Assembly (NCBI GenBank): GCA_022747635.1 | Contig: JAKTNV010000234.1 | Span: 186,001-250,000 of the forward strand | Source: Hetaerina americana | Lineage: Eukaryota; Arthropoda; Insecta; Odonata; Calopterygidae | DNA: 64,000 nt | Reading direction: 5' to 3' | Shown: positions 51,586 through 64,000 of the stretch, piece after piece | Layout: each line of letters opens with the position of its first letter | Position numbering within the stretch: the stretch's first letter is position 1 | The notes under the pieces: model-generated | What the model was told of the DNA's origin: nothing | Database searches by the model: none | Seen by the model: only the letters and a program-made list of their open reading frames with translations | Position numbers and translations under genes: made by a program

Positions 51586-54090
51586 TTCCTCTGCATTGTT
51601 GTTCAAGATTGCGTCAACTTTGGCCGTACAACGATGTGGCTCTTGTAAAACACGAGTCGAAGTACGTGATATGGTCGTTAGTTGCAATATTTGCTCAGGT
51701 GTATGCCACCATAAATGCTCCGGCTTAAGTGATATAACATTAAAAGCTCTCTCGGACTGCCATGACATTTACTGGAAGTGTTTTTATGCCGTGTAAATAA
51801 GCCCAATATTTACAATATGGCGGCCGACATTGAAAATTTGAAAATGGAGTTACAAACTCTCCAATCTACCGGATCCACGGAAAGTACTACCTTGCAGCCA
51901 ATTGCAAAGGAAGCTGTAACGTTGTCTACGGAATTGAAACCTGAAGTCAATGAACAATTAGGCCTCAATAGTGAGTGACAACTCCAAATTGAGCCCCAAA
52001 AATGGGAATGCAAAATTTAACACCATGAGTTTCGAATCCATCGTTACTGACGAGGAAGGTTTTCAAAAGGTCAATTACAAGAGAAACAAATGCAAACGAA
52101 ATACGGTTTTTGGGAGTTGTAAGCAGCCTGCTGTTACGTGCAATTTTGTGGGAGTTCCTCGCAAGACTCTCTTCTACGTTGGTCGTGTCCAGTCCAATGC
52201 AACGCCTGATGACATTGTGAAGCATCTGTCCGGAATATTTCCTGGGAATGACTTCAAATGTGAAAGTTTGAGAGTTGGTGAAGTTTATAATTCTTTTAAA
52301 CTCTGTGCGCCAATTAGCCTTAAGGATCAACTTCTTAAAGAAGATATTTGGCCAGTAGAAGTGAAAGTTGGGAAATTTTTCCCCCCAAAACCGCGGAAAC
52401 TGACCCCTACTCATGAAGAGACAGAGAATATTGCTGAAGGGTCAGCCGCGGTGGTGAATCCGAACGCCGAGTTAAAAACTAGTGATGCGCCGGTATCCAC
52501 CTCAGCAACAAGGGGCCTCACCGATAACACTACGGAAAAGTGTTCCTTAGAGAAACGTGTTACCCCCCTCCAAACGGGAATATCAAAACCAAAGTCCTTT
52601 TGACTAGATAGTATTAATTTATTTTGCAAAAATATGAGATGTCTACGTAATAAGATAATGGAGATAGAGGCAATAGTCAAACATGGTGGCTATAATGTGC
52701 TATGTCTCAATGAACACTGGATTGCAAAAAATGAATTTGATGTGTATAACATTAGTGATTTTGGCTGGGCATCATTCTACTGCCGATCTGTAGCAAAAAA
52801 CGGTGGTACCTGTATTTATGTCCTTAAAGGTATGCCCTTCAAGGTAATTGACTTGGACAAATTCTGTCTGGAATTGCACTTTGAAATATCTGCGATCATA
52901 TTGAAGGACCTGAATTTGATCATTGCTTCTGTGTATCGCTCCCCTAATGGTGTTTTTGAACACTTCTGCAATCAACTGGAACTAGTACTATCCCTATTCT
53001 TGACTCTGAATGCCAATATCATAATTTGTGGAGATCTCAACATTGACATAACACTAAAAACTAGTGATTGTCAGGTTCTTGAAAATCTTTTGCTTTCTTA
53101 TAATTTATACTGGGCAAACAAACAGCGTACTCGACTTTCTGCCTGCCTAGATAATGTAATTACCAATTATGGTCCTGAACTGTACAGTATAAGTGTTATT
53201 AACTATCTCCTATCTGACCATCAAGGCATAAGCTTCACTTTTAATACTCAAATAACTCAAAAGATATATCCAAATAGAGGTAAAACCATAATCGTGAGGC
53301 CCATAACAATAGAAGGTTTAGAGAGTTTCCAACTGCTTCTATCTTGTATTGATTGGCATGGTTTTTGCACAGACTCTGTAGAACAAACATGTTTTTCAAG
53401 TTTTTTAGGTAATTTCCTAGGCATTTTTGAGCAATGCTTTCCTAAAAAAATTCTAAACTCTATCCCCAATAAAAATAAAAAAAATCTCTGGTATGCTGGG
53501 GAGTTATTAGCTCTTAGAAATGATTTACTTAGTTACTACCACTCATACCAAACCAGTGGAGGCCAGCATGACAAAGAGGCTTACTTGAAATACAAAAGAG
53601 ATTATTATAATTTAGTTAGGTGTTCAAAAAATAGTGCTTACAAGGATTTTATATTGAATGCAAAAATAAACAAAAGGCAGCATGGAGTATAATCAATCAA
53701 GACGTTGGTCATGGTAATGGAAAAGAAAATCTTCCTTTCACCCCAGATGCTGTAAATAATTTTTTTTTAAAAGCTGTTGAAGACAATTTGTTCTCTCAAA
53801 AAGTTGATGCTGCCAATATTGGTAATATGCTGCAAAATCTTCCTCCGAATAATTTAAATTTTAAATGTAATTTTGGTACTCACCTTGATATTATATCGAC
53901 TGTTAAAAAATTTAAAAAATCCAACAGTAAGGATATTTATGGTCTTTCTAACTCCCTAATAAAGGACATTATTGTGCTCATTGCGGAACCATTAGCAATG
54001 TTAGTCAATTTATGTTTTGAGACAGGAGATTTTCCAACAGCTCTAAAATGTTCCAAAACAGTACCTATCCTTCCCCTTCCTAAACCCTGA
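51584..54090 (+). mobile_element. CR1-like LINE, copy A2
   Basis: The same structure as 6,150-8,660: finger segment (51,596-51,796), ORF1 body (51,971-52,603), endonuclease (52,634-53,692) and RT start (53,788-54,090). This copy keeps an intact endonuclease frame where A1 has a stop. Confidence 0.83.
52634..53692 (+). CDS. CR1-like endonuclease (EEP), intact frame, A2
   Basis: The frame of 352 codons begins with ATG (MRCLRNKIMEIEAIVKHGGY). EEP boxes are VLCLNEHWIAK (residue 22-32), LNLIIASVYRSP, ANIIICGDLNID and YLLSDHQGISF. The catalytic Asn/Glu, Asp-Asn and SDH positions are all present. The linker after residue 210 leads toward RT. In an intact element it would nick DNA for target-primed reverse transcription. 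Here RT stops after 100 codons. Confidence 0.85.
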   Translation: MRCLRNKIMEIEAIVKHGGYNVLCLNEHWIAKNEFDVYNISDFGWASFYCRSVAKNGGTCIYVLKGMPFKVIDLDKFCLELHFEISAIILKDLNLIIASVYRSPNGVFEHFCNQLELVLSLFLTLNANIIICGDLNIDITLKTSDCQVLENLLLSYNLYWANKQRTRLSACLDNVITNYGPELYSISVINYLLSDHQGISFTFNTQITQKIYPNRGKTIIVRPITIEGLESFQLLLSCIDWHGFCTDSVEQTCFSSFLGNFLGIFEQCFPKKILNSIPNKNKKNLWYAGELLALRNDLLSYYHSYQTSGGQHDKEAYLKYKRDYYNLVRCSKNSAYKDFILNAKINKRQHGV

Positions 54091-54119
54091 AAATGTCTCG
54101 CAAGTTTGATGGGCATTTA

Positions 54120-54990
54120 AACAAAACAGAGGGACAAGGTTAGAATAAATTGATGTTGACTGATTGTCATTAATAATTGTGAAGAGTTCACGGATTAAAT
54201 GTTTAATTTTGTGTGTTCCGGGGAAGAAAGTGGTGATAATATTAGGGCTTTTTGGGCAGTTTGGTTTGATGAGGGGAGTGTATTTGGTTGAGGGTCAGGA
54301 TTTTACTGTTCAGTAGCATTCAGGGTACCCTATTTTCTCAGAGAGTCATGTAGCTGATACAAGTACTTCTGTTGGGAGGGGATGTTGTTTCAGAGACGGA
54401 AGCATCAGACTGAGAGAGAATGGGATGGAGCGCTTTGCATGAGGTGGATGGCAGCTGTCGAAATCAAGCTACTGTTCTTACTAGTTGGTTTAACGTGGAC
54501 TGAGGTATAAAAGGTATTGTTTTGGAGGTGAATGTTAATATACAGGAAAGTGATATTCGAGTCGGGTATGGAAGAAGTGAATGATACTAATGAGGATTTG
54601 AGAGAGGAAATAAAAGGAGATAAATTTTTGCGTCTGAGGAACCAAAGGAGGAAAATATCATTGAAATAGTGGGCCCAGAAGAGTGGTTTGAGGGTTTGTT
54701 ATTGCAGAAAGTCATGTTCTAGTTTACCCATAAAAAGATTGGCGTATGTAAGAGCCATACGTGTTCCCATGGCAGTGCCTTTTATTTGTAAATATATTTT
54801 CTCGTTGAATTGAAAAGCATTTTTGGTGAGAACAATTTTACTCTGTTTGATGAGCAAATCTGTGGATGGGGTGTGTTGTGTGGATCGTAGGGAGAGTTAA
54901 TATTGCAGGGCTTCTCAGCCTTCTTTGTTGGGAATGGAGGTGTACAGAGATGTATTGTCTATTGTGGCCATGAGAATGGTCGTGTTGTTG
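54120..54990 (-). pseudogene. Penelope-like RT fossil, copy A2
   Basis: Same as 8,690-9,560, with the GTAMGTRMA motif and a degenerate catalytic box on the minus strand. Confidence 0.75.
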
Positions 54991-55351
54991 TGCTGAACCA
55001 AGCACACTGCATGTATCACATGCCTGCCTCCCACCCCCTTGTTCATTTCCCATTGGTCCCTTACCCCTCCCTCCCTCGTCCCTCCCCCGCACATGTCCCC
55101 TCCGCTATTCCACGAGAAGGCCAGTCTGAGGACAACAGCAGAGCCATTGAAACATCAAAACAATATATAGTGAGTGTCCTTTCTTTGTGTCCCTATGGTT
55201 TAAAAATCTACATCTGTATTTTTATGTGTTTATATATATTTATGTATATATATATATATAAATATATACATATAGTATTATTATGTAATCTACCCTTTTA
55301 GGTATGTTTTTGGATGGACAAAGCTACTAAATAAAACATTTTGTGTCTCAT

Positions 55352-58350
55352 AAAAAAACACAAAATCCAGCATCCTACTCCATCAAGTCCCTCTTCATCT
55401 CTGAGTGCTCTCTGCCTCCCTTCATCCCGTCCAACTTCCCTATCCTACTCCTTCCATTTCCTTGTTTGTCTAACATTCTCTCCTCTATCACAGTCCTCAA
55501 TATCCCAATGCCGGTAAATACCCCCTTCACCCTTTTTTCCTGCCTCTGTAGGATTGTTCCAAACAAGCCCCTCTGCACGCCGCACCGTACATAGCTATGG
55601 TCCATATCAGTGTTTTTACGAGTCTTTTTTTAACATCCTTTCTCAACGTCCCTGTCATCAACTCGCCCCTCCTTGTGAAAGCCTCTTTGCCTAGCACGAT
55701 TCTTCTTCTTACGTCCCTACTACTTTGAACGTGTTGGTCCAAAAAACTACCGAGGTATGTAAACTTTCTATCTGCTCTGGTTTTTGCCCTCCTATTTTAA
55801 TGTTTAGCTTAGCATTTTTCTTTCTAGACAATCGCTTAACCTTTGTTTTATTAATATTGATTCTCATCCCATTCTGTCGCACTGAATTTCCAATTCAGTA
55901 AGCAATGCTTGCAAGCCCTTGGCTAACTGACAAACTAAAGCTTGGTCATCGGCAAACCTAACTGATTTTACAAATTCCCCACCCACCTTCATTCATACCT
56001 CCAGTTCTTCCCATGCCTCTTTCATCATTTCCTCGGCATATAGGTTGAACAGTAACGGTGATAATGGGCAACCCTGTCTGACACCTCTTCCTAACCCTGC
56101 TCAACCGGACTCCCAATTCCTCACTCGCATCTGAGTGTTCAGAGACATATACAGGTTGCGGATTAGCCTCCTGTCCCGCCAATCTATTCCTATTTCCTGC
56201 AATATACTCATTAGTTTTTCTCAATTCACTCTATCAAATGCTTTTTCGAAAGCTACAAAACAGGCAAATGCATCCTGGTTCTGTTCTATATTCCTCACAA
56301 TTAATAATCTCATTACTGCAATGGCATCACGCATATCTTTCCCCTTCCTAAACCCAAACTGATCCTCCCCTAAGTAATCATTTGCCCTATTCTCTATCCT
56401 TTTGTTTATAATCCTGAGAACAACTTTAGCTTCATGGGATATCAAACCTATCATCCTGTAGTCCTCACATGATTTTCCCCTAACCTTTTTGGAATTGGAA
56501 TTAAAAATGATCTCACAAAGTCTTCCGGCCAGATTCCCTCCTCATAAATACTACGGATCAGCCCATAAAGCCTCTTCCTCCCACATTTTCCTAAGCCTTT
56601 TAAAAGTTCGGTGGGAATGTTATCCACCCCCATGGCCTCATTTAGTTTCATCTCCCTTAATGCCCTTTCTATCTCATTGTCTAGTATGCCTGGACCTAAG
56701 CTATCTTCCTCTACGTCATGTTCCTCTTCTATGTCTAACTTTGTTTGTCTAAGTTCTTTATTATTACAGTTCTTCCTTATATTCCATCCATCTCTCTTGG
56801 ATCTTCCCTGCATCCAATTTTACCTTACCCACCTTATCTCTAACTGCGATCGTTGATCTCTCTTTCTTACTTCCCGATAAAGAGTTAACTTTGCTGTACA
56901 GCGCACCGATTTTACCCTTCCTCTGCAGACTTTCCATATCCTCGCACTGTCTTCCACCATGCTTCTTTGCTTTATTTGTTGCCCGCCTCAATTTATTGTT
57001 TAATTCTTTGTACTTCATTTTGCCTAATTTTGTATTTACATTCTTCTATTTTTGCCGGTCATCCATCTTTGTAATCATCTCATCCGTGATCCATGGCTTC
57101 GTGGCCCTTTTAGCGTTAACGATTCAAATAGTGTCTTTTGCAACTTTAGACAACCCTTTCTTGATACATTCCCATTTTTCCTTGATAGTACGTAGCTTTT
57201 CATCATCCGCCATGATTTCCTCTACCACCTGTTTCAATTCCTTCATTTTCAAACCATTTAATGCTTCTACATTCCATTTTCCAACTCGCCGCCCCTGCTG
57301 TATCTTTTCGAAACGGACGCTACAGTTCATAATAACTAAATTGTGGTCTCAGTCCGCATCCGCTCCCGGGAAGCTGTGCGAATTTATCACACTGTTGCTA
57401 AACCTGTGCCTAACCAGGATATAATCTAGCTGATACCTTTCTGAGTCACTTGGCATTTTCCATGTATACCTGCATCTTTTGTGGTGTCTAAACCAAGTGT
57501 TGGTGGTGACTAGCCCGTCTCCAGCAGAACTTAACTGCTTTCTCCCCGCGGTCATTCCTTGTGCCTAAACCGTAGTCCCTGACCTCATCACCATCTCTTC
57601 CTTCGCCTACCGTAGCATTCCAATCCCCCATCACTATCAAATGTTTCCCTGCAGGTTCAAACGCGATTATGTCCGCTAACTGATCGTATATCCTATCGTC
57701 CTCCTCTGCCTTCTGGTTGCTCGGTTGCATGTATACCTGAATAATGACCAAGTTCGTCGGTTCTGTTTTTATCTCTACTAGTAGTATTCTGTTACCTGCT
57801 CTATGTTGACTACGCTTCTCCCTACCTCTTCATTTATTACTATAGCAACCCCTCGTTGGCTCTCGTCGCCGCCGCTGTATATTATTCTATACTTATCACT
57901 CCAATAATTCCCGCTATATTTCCATCTTACCTCGCATGGACCTAAAATATCGATATTTCCCCTTTCCATCTCTCGGTTATCATTCTCCGCTTTCCCTGTC
58001 CTCATCATTGTCCTAACATTCCACGTTCCTATTCTAATTAATTTGGTCTACTCCTGCTGCGTTTTCTGTCCTGCTGCTGCCGGTTTTCTCTTGCAAGGGT
58101 TAACCCTTAGGGTTTGTTTAACGTGACACCATGACTTCTTGGCCGCCCCACTTGGGTCCGACGCCATCGCAGCCGCCTCACTGAGGAACAGACGCTGCGT
58201 GGACTACCTTTCGTCTGGCTCCTTACCTTCGACCTATCTGGCATTGGTGACCCTACCAGGAGCAATTAATATTACTCCCGCCAGCACAGCTCTAGGTGTC
58301 ATCGGAACGCACGAGCCATTCCACCACGTCAAGATTGTAGTCCGGGGAGG
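55352..58350 (-). mobile_element. RTE-clade LINE, copy A2
   Basis: Nearly identical to 9,920-12,915. Private changes include a new stop at 57,124-57,126 (TGA where A1 codes Gly) in the post-endonuclease linker. In return DWNATVGEG is preceded by MGD here, the family consensus, against MED in A1. Confidence 0.85.
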
Positions 58351-58352
58351 GT

Positions 58353-58371
58353 TATATATATATATATATAT
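58353..58371. repeat. (TA)9 tract, empty site of PLE P1
   Basis: Left flank GGGGAGGGT and right flank TTTCCAACAGG are the same as on the two sides of the A1 insertion. No PLE sequence is present. Confidence 0.95.
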
Positions 58372-58818
58372 TTCCAACAGGAATACTTTATTAGTTGAAT
58401 AATATATCGGTCCTTTCTATTTTATAATTTCCATTTCATCTGTACTTATCGTCATTTTAGAGATAGCTTCACATACCTGTGATTATAAATATGAAAAAAT
58501 AGCAGTCTTAAGTTATGTGAATATTTATTTATAAAATGAAAATGTTAAGGGGTTAAGAACCGATTTCAATTATATTTTGCAAAAAAAATAGTCTCCATCA
58601 TGCGGTAAATAATTGATAGTAACGACCAATGAATGCATTCAATCATAAATGATTTTTACTATATCTACCGTAAGTATGCAGAAGATTAGAGCCAGGCGAT
58701 TGAAATCAATTCCAAAGATGAGAAAGATCAAAATATCAAAAAAAACTATGAACGCGACGACAAAATATGTCGCCTCACTGCTTTTATGCTATGATTTGAA
58801 AGTCGAAACGAGACAAAG
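58372..58818. other. Unassigned AT-rich sequence
   Basis: Same as 14,889-15,337 in A1. No gene was recognised. Confidence 0.5.
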
Positions 58819-58880
58819 AAACTGCGGGAGATGCCGCAACAGTAACTTTTAACGGACACATCCGGCATCTCCCGCAGTTT
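58819..58880. repeat. Foldback hairpin, copy A2
   Basis: Identical 18-bp arms (58,819-58,836 and 58,863-58,880) to those at 15,338-15,399. Confidence 0.85.
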
Positions 58881-58920
58881 ATTTGGAATTTGTCAAGGTG
58901 TAAACAGATAAGTGTTTTAA

Positions 58921-61020
58921 AGTTGGCTCTTTAACCGTGTGGCGCATCCCGCACATGACTACGAATACCTGTGGCATTGTATGTACGGTATTTCGTCACA
59001 ACATCTTGTTCCTTTAAAACCCTCAAAATTTCTGAGTTTAAGAGGAGGCCTCGATAGCAGAGCACAGGCATGTCCTGCCTGTGTTCACCGAGTGTCTCAA
59101 TTTCGCCGGCGTCCGAGGCTTCGGCCGCCGGGATTCGGAGAGCGGCGGTGCCGGACTAACTCGGAAGTCGAGGTTCCGATCGTGTTTTGTGTCGAGCGGC
59201 GGTTGACCGCCTAGTTCATCAAGAAGCGTGCGGTTTAACTCTCGACTTCTGCTGCCGGGAAGGTCGTGCTTTCGTTCTGTTTGCTGGATCAAGACTGGCC
59301 TTGACTCTTGGTGTAGAGCTCAGGCTCATTTTTATTTGCTACCAACGGTCGCGTGTAGCGGGGAGGGAGTGCGCACGAGTGTTTATTTCTTTCTTGGAGT
59401 GCTTTCGGTGCGCTCTCCATTTTTTCGCGCTGGCGTGCTCAATTTGATTTGTTTCAAAATGGTCGAACATCACGTGGATACGCTCGCCTTGCAAATTGAC
59501 GATAAGGCGAAGGCCCCTGCTCCGTTGGAGGTCCACCTCCTTACACTAGAGTCACTGGGCCTCACACCGGAAAAGATTGCGGCGATCTAATTTGGATATA
59601 ACCGCCATTTGGTATCCCTGAAGTTGGCAACTGAAGCTACTATGAAGAGGATTCTATATTATATCCCACGAAAGCTACCGTTTCCATCCCTAACGATCCG
59701 AGGACGACGATTAGCATTGACGAGACCTTTGGTAGCCTTTGTAATGTCAGGGTTCTTCGTCTTCCCGTGGAGACCCCATTGGAAGATATAACAAGTGAGC
59801 TTCAACGTTTTGGAAAAATCCATCGCTCGTGGGAGAACAGGTGGGAGGGCGACCAAATGGCGCGCGTGCTGACAGGTACGACAGTGGTGCGGATGACGGT
59901 GGAAAGAAATATCCTGTCGTACCTCCCCATTGGCGGCAACCGGGCCATCATCATCTACGAGGGTCAGCGCCGCACCTGCGCCCGTTGCAACCAAGAAGGC
60001 CAAGGTGGAGGAAAGCCAAGGTGTCCGCAATATTCCCAGGGCTCCTCTAGAGGTGGACCAATTCGATCTATCTCCTCCGATTTCTCCCGACGGAGCCGCT
60101 TCGGCAGATGACCTCCAGTCCGCTCCCGGCCCCCCCGAGGCCACCTCCTGGGTTGGGCCGGTCACCAGCTGTGCTGCCTAAAAGAATGCCCCCCGTTGAA
60201 CGCTGCCGAGTTACCCGCTCTTCGTAGAGACCACGGCTGGGTCTTCTTCTTCGGACTAGGTCGAGGGGGAGGTATGCAGTGACAACTCGAGGCCTCGATC
60301 GTCGGCCCGTCGGACGAAGCGTCCTGGGAAGCGGCGAAGCTCTTGTCGCTTGGGCTCGAGCGGGGACCGAAGCGACGTAAGCCAAGACCAGGACTCTGGT
60401 AAGTGATGTCCGGTGCCCATAGCTGTCCTCTCATTCCACCAATTAATATTATTTCGTTTAATATTGCTGGTGTTTATAACGCTTTAAAAAGTGCAGTCCA
60501 ACGTTTTCCCCGCGATCTCAGGGCTGATGTAATCCTCCTTGAAGAGGTAAAAGAGGACATACTCTGGGATACAAACATCTTTCAGGCTTTCGGCAATTTC
60601 GCCACCACCCTAGTCCGAAATGGCATTTCGTTCTCTCATGTTCGCCGCCACGCTTCAGACCAAAAAACGTTCGCTATCGTGAATGGTATCCATATCACGA
60701 ACCTTTACGTTCCCTCCGGTGAGCGCGCGAGGACAGAGCGCGAAACATATTTTAATGAACTCCTTCTCCCCTACCAGTATTCTTTCTTGGGGAGGGCCAT
60801 ATTGGGCGGAGATTTCAACTCCAACTACCGCCGAGAGGGTAGTGCCTCCGGAAGGGATGTGGTGACATACTATCCAAGCCAGGCACTCTCACTGATTCGA
60901 GCGATTGACGCAGTGCGTTCTTATTGCGCCGGTCCCACCCCCTTCACGCGATCAGGGCCTAACTCTCGGACGCGAATTAACTGCCTCTTCCTCTCGGCAT
61001 CCCTAAAAAATGATGTTTAG
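58921..61020 (+). mobile_element. Tx1/L1-like LINE, 5' half, copy A2
   Basis: Same as 15,440-17,557. ORF1 pieces lie at 59,460-60,181 and the endonuclease at 60,403-61,020 (205 codons, lacking the six residues ESHSGT present in A1). The RT half is missing here too. Confidence 0.72.
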
Positions 61021-64000
61021 AGAGTGGACACGTGCCCCTACGCGCGGAAGGATCTGGCCAGAAGTTTTCGTCCTCAGCGTCTACCCAGTTAGTGAGGGGT
61101 GCCTGAACTTCCTCCCGGAATGGCGCCACCTCAACTACATATCCCCTTTTTACCTTTTGTTCGCTGCTACGAATGTTACAAAGTAATATGGGGACATTGC
61201 CTACAGGTGACACCGAAGCAATGCTCGGCAGAATTAATAAATCTCTCTCGCTTCCAAAGACTCGCACTTCTTTGCCTTCAACCATCTGACTCTTTATCTT
61301 CGACAACACAACGGATAACGGCGCTACTCTAATAGATTCCTCTGATACAATTTTGCTCGATCGGCAAATCCCATTACTAGCGCCGGTCTGAGTTTCGCGA
61401 ACTTTGCCATCGCACAAGGGGACAACAAATCTATCCTCTCTTACTGGCGAAAAAACAAAATCATCACCCGACTTCTTTATCCCAAACCGGGAGTCGGTGG
61501 AAACCTCGAAGACATCGCCATTAACTTCGTCCCTAGCGGTGCAGCTTGCTTGCGACGCGGGTGGCAACCTCTCTATGACTCTTTCGGCCTTCGCCACCTC
61601 TGCTAATTTCTGTGAATCCTTATTTAGAGATCCGTTATCCTTATTCCCTTCTGTCGATTCCTCCGTCGTTACTTGAAAACAAATTCCCTCCATACTGCCG
61701 TTTATTCGCGAGTTACATTTCATTATCTCTGCCGGAAAAGCACTTTGGTTTTTAGTGTCGCTTATCGTTTTTTCCTCAAGGGATGCTAAATTATACGTGG
61801 CCATTTGCGAATCATTGCCATTAATTATACCATAAATGAAAGAATCAAACGCCTTGACCTCTTCGGAAACTCCAATTTCATGGGCGCCTATGGGCTCGTT
61901 CATCTGCGATGTTACGCAATTAGATTTAAGGTATGTCTCGTGTCCCTCACCCATTCTTATTTTCCGTTTATTGAACGATATACTTTTCCCGTAACAAACC
62001 ATAAAATCAAGGCAACAATTTCAGAGTGTTTAAATCATTCGCCTTGACTGGGATTCAAACCCAGATCCCGCAATATCCGGTGGAGTGCTTTAGCCACTTA
62101 AGCTACCGAGGCGTCCTCTTAAACTCTGAAATTTTGGGGCTTTTAAGGGAACAACAGCACTCGACCGGATATTGAAGGATCTGGGTTCGAATCCCAGTCA
62201 AGGCGAATGATTTTTACACTCTGAAATTGTTGCATTGAAATGCACATTAGCGGATGACTCCGTTAAAAGTTACTGTTGCGGCATCTCCCGCAGTTTCTTT
62301 GGAATTCATAAAATCAAGGCCTAGAAGACCGTCATAGTTCGTTTCCCCCAAATCCACTACTAAGATGTCATGGGGATATAATTTATGATCAATCAAAAAT
62401 TGCACGAACTCTCTCCGATGATTGGCAAGGGATGACCTGACGCGCTTCTCACCCGAGAATTGTAATCAGAATTCCTTAATTGGCCAAAAGGAAATTTTTT
62501 ACTATCAATGATGGTAACGGCTGCTCTCGTTTCCACTAGAAAATTGTTATCTTTCTTAAATTATTAACTACTATTGTCCATCCTGCTTCTTGAGTTACCA
62601 CTAGAATTAAATCTGTCCCGACCTCCCAGTCGGGAGATCGGCGTTTCCCGCCACGAAGGGATTTTCGCGCCTCGGGCAGCGTCTGGGAAGATGGCCAGTC
62701 CTTTGACAAATGCCTCATTTCACGAGCGGGCAATCTTTAGCCATATGATTTTCATTTCCACAATTTAAACACAAAGACGGCCTCGTTCCCCTCTCCCTCT
62801 CTCTACACGCTCGACCAATGTGACCGGTTTTACCGCAGCGAAAGCAAACGCGTGCGCCGTGATTATCTATCCTTCGGTGTCCCTACTTGCACCGGGGGAA
62901 CCAGTCTTACATTGAAACCCCTTCCGAGAGCCTGTGCGGCGTTCATTTGTTCCACGGGAAACTGCCAACCTGCAACATTTGGCGGATTCGCGTTCATACC
63001 CTACGAAGGCGTTATATTTGGAGATGGCGGCCACCTAGGGGGTTACTGACACAACCACGCATGAGACTGTTGTGGTGAATTTACGTCTCTGTTGACGGCG
63101 TATTTTCTGACACTAGCTTCTTCAACGCTTGCGAACCCTTCTGTCTCAATCAAGTTTGTTGGATTACGAACCAACACAAACCTACCAATCTCTTCCTTCA
63201 GCCCAATTAAAAATTGCACACGAAGTCTACCTTGAATTCTTCGCTGTTTCTGAATCAATATCGCACCATGACTCGCGTAGCCTACGGGCGACATGGCGCA
63301 ATCTGGTTGGAAATTCTGCGACGTTCTCCAGCGGTTTTAGTACGCAAGTGTTAAATGTTTTTTCTAACATGATTGGAGATGCCTTTAGGGAAAATCTCCT
63401 TTTGAGATTAATGGAAAAGTCCGCGTATGAACCTAATATGTGATGATTTGCAGAGACAAAATCCGCGGCGGTTCCTCCAAGCCGAAGTTGAGCGACTCCT
63501 AAGGTCTGTGCTTCAATTCCAACTACTAAGATGACTTACAATACGAACGCTTTCCAAAAATTTGCCAACCCCAATCTCATCTTCCCCGCTAAACGTTGGA
63601 ATTAAATGAATCTGGCTGCCAATAGCGGCGGTTTGCGCTGCTTCTCCGCAACCATTTTGCGGACTCGCGCTACTTCCCGGCTGTTCTAACACATTAACCA
63701 AAGGTGTGAAGTTGAGTGCACTGCCGAATTTCAATCCAATTGCGGTTTCGTGATAATCGAGAAAAGGGTTAGGGTTCCCCAGTCTATGAGGGTTAAGGCC
63801 ATCCATCGCGAAATTCAACCCAATGCTAATTACATTAAAAATTGACTGTGCTTATTTAATTTATTTTTTCATACTCCGAGTGTATCCGATACCCATGGTG
63901 GGCGCTGAATGGGCTAATTGATGGTTCCTGATGAAGTGACCCTTAGTTTAATTGCGCGCAGAGAATCGCGATGAGGTTATAGCACGTGTCTTAAAATAAT
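61021..64000 (-). mobile_element. Gypsy element G1, copy A2 (cut by window end)
   Basis: It has the pol linker (62,000-61,021), the palindromic insertion (62,014-62,306, with target duplication 62,000-62,013 and 62,307-62,320), a protease with the same ETR change (about 62,515-62,545), zinc knuckles (about 62,858-62,733), gag (63,818-63,043) and the start of the leader. The LTR lies beyond the window. The SINE is absent. Confidence 0.85.
63043..63818 (-). pseudogene. Gypsy G1 gag, copy A2
   Basis: Gag starts at 63,818 (MNFAMDGLNPHR) and stays open for 101 codons to 63,513, including IHLIPTFSGEDEIGVGKFLE and HLSSWN, the start of the capsid-like domain. A frame break follows, and a second piece (63,294-63,043) reads QGRLRVQFLIGLKEEIGRFVL. 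Codon 48 is GGA, where A1 has a stop. Confidence 0.75.

Larger units (their letters stand above)
46586..64000 (+). repeat. Segmental repeat block A2
   Basis: This is the nearly identical partner of block A1, cut by the window end at the equivalent of A1 position 20,871. It lacks the 1.9-kb PLE (empty site 58,353-58,371) and the 322-bp SINE (empty site 63,533-63,545). Compared with A1 it also lacks 40 bp just before 49,830 and 18 bp near 60,601. Left of 46,586 it continues into more of the same Jockey element, whereas A1 switches to an unrelated Jockey fragment. Confidence 0.93.

Overview
This 64-kb window is gene-poor, repeat-dense animal DNA, most likely from an arthropod. It contains Jockey-clade LINEs (one with a three-knuckle ORF1 and a PRE_C2HC-like domain), a RNase H-bearing LINE remnant, an RTE-clade LINE with a CFDP2-like endonuclease, CR1-like and Tx1-like LINEs, Penelope-like elements (PLEs) with GIY-YIG domains, two Gypsy LTR elements, tRNA-derived SINEs, and piggyBac and mariner fossils. 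There are no bacterial features. The species cannot be told from the sequence. Nearly all coding sequence belongs to decayed, nested mobile elements.

The main architecture is a threefold direct repeat. Block A1 (about 1,112-23,060) and block A2 (about 46,586 to the window end) are nearly identical over more than 17 kb. Counting by eye, about a dozen substitutions occur in one 2.1-kb stretch. They differ by discrete events: a 1.9-kb PLE in a TA repeat (A1 only), a 322-bp SINE with a clean target duplication (A1 only), a 40-bp deletion (A2), an 18-bp deletion (A2), and private nonsense mutations in each. Block B (about 35,345-43,560) is a more diverged third copy. It lacks a 14.7-kb interior, joined through a 4-bp microhomology, and has gained its own PLE with inverted terminal repeats.

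Order inside the A blocks: Jockey LINE (-), RNase H remnant (+), PLE reverse-transcriptase remnant (-), a possible two-exon gene fragment (+), RTE 3' end (-), CR1-like LINE (+), PLE fossil (-), RTE LINE (-), a TA repeat (with the PLE in A1), a foldback hairpin, Tx1-like LINE 5' half (+), Gypsy G1 (-) ending in an LTR, then a diverged non-coding copy of the first-exon region. Between A1 and B lie an internally deleted Jockey (-), Gypsy G2 (-) without reverse transcriptase, a PLE fragment (+), a 146-bp minisatellite, a mariner-like fossil, an RTE endonuclease fragment (+) and an inverted copy of the exon-1 upstream region. Between B and A2 lie a tRNA-derived SINE, a piggyBac fossil and the longer Jockey copy.

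The most interesting items are the phase-matched exon pair present three times, hammerhead-like motifs in the PLE terminal repeats, insertion of one PLE family into TA microsatellites with filled and empty alleles side by side, a palindromic tRNA-derived insertion in the Gypsy protease, and the possibility that A1 and A2 are two haplotypes assembled in tandem.
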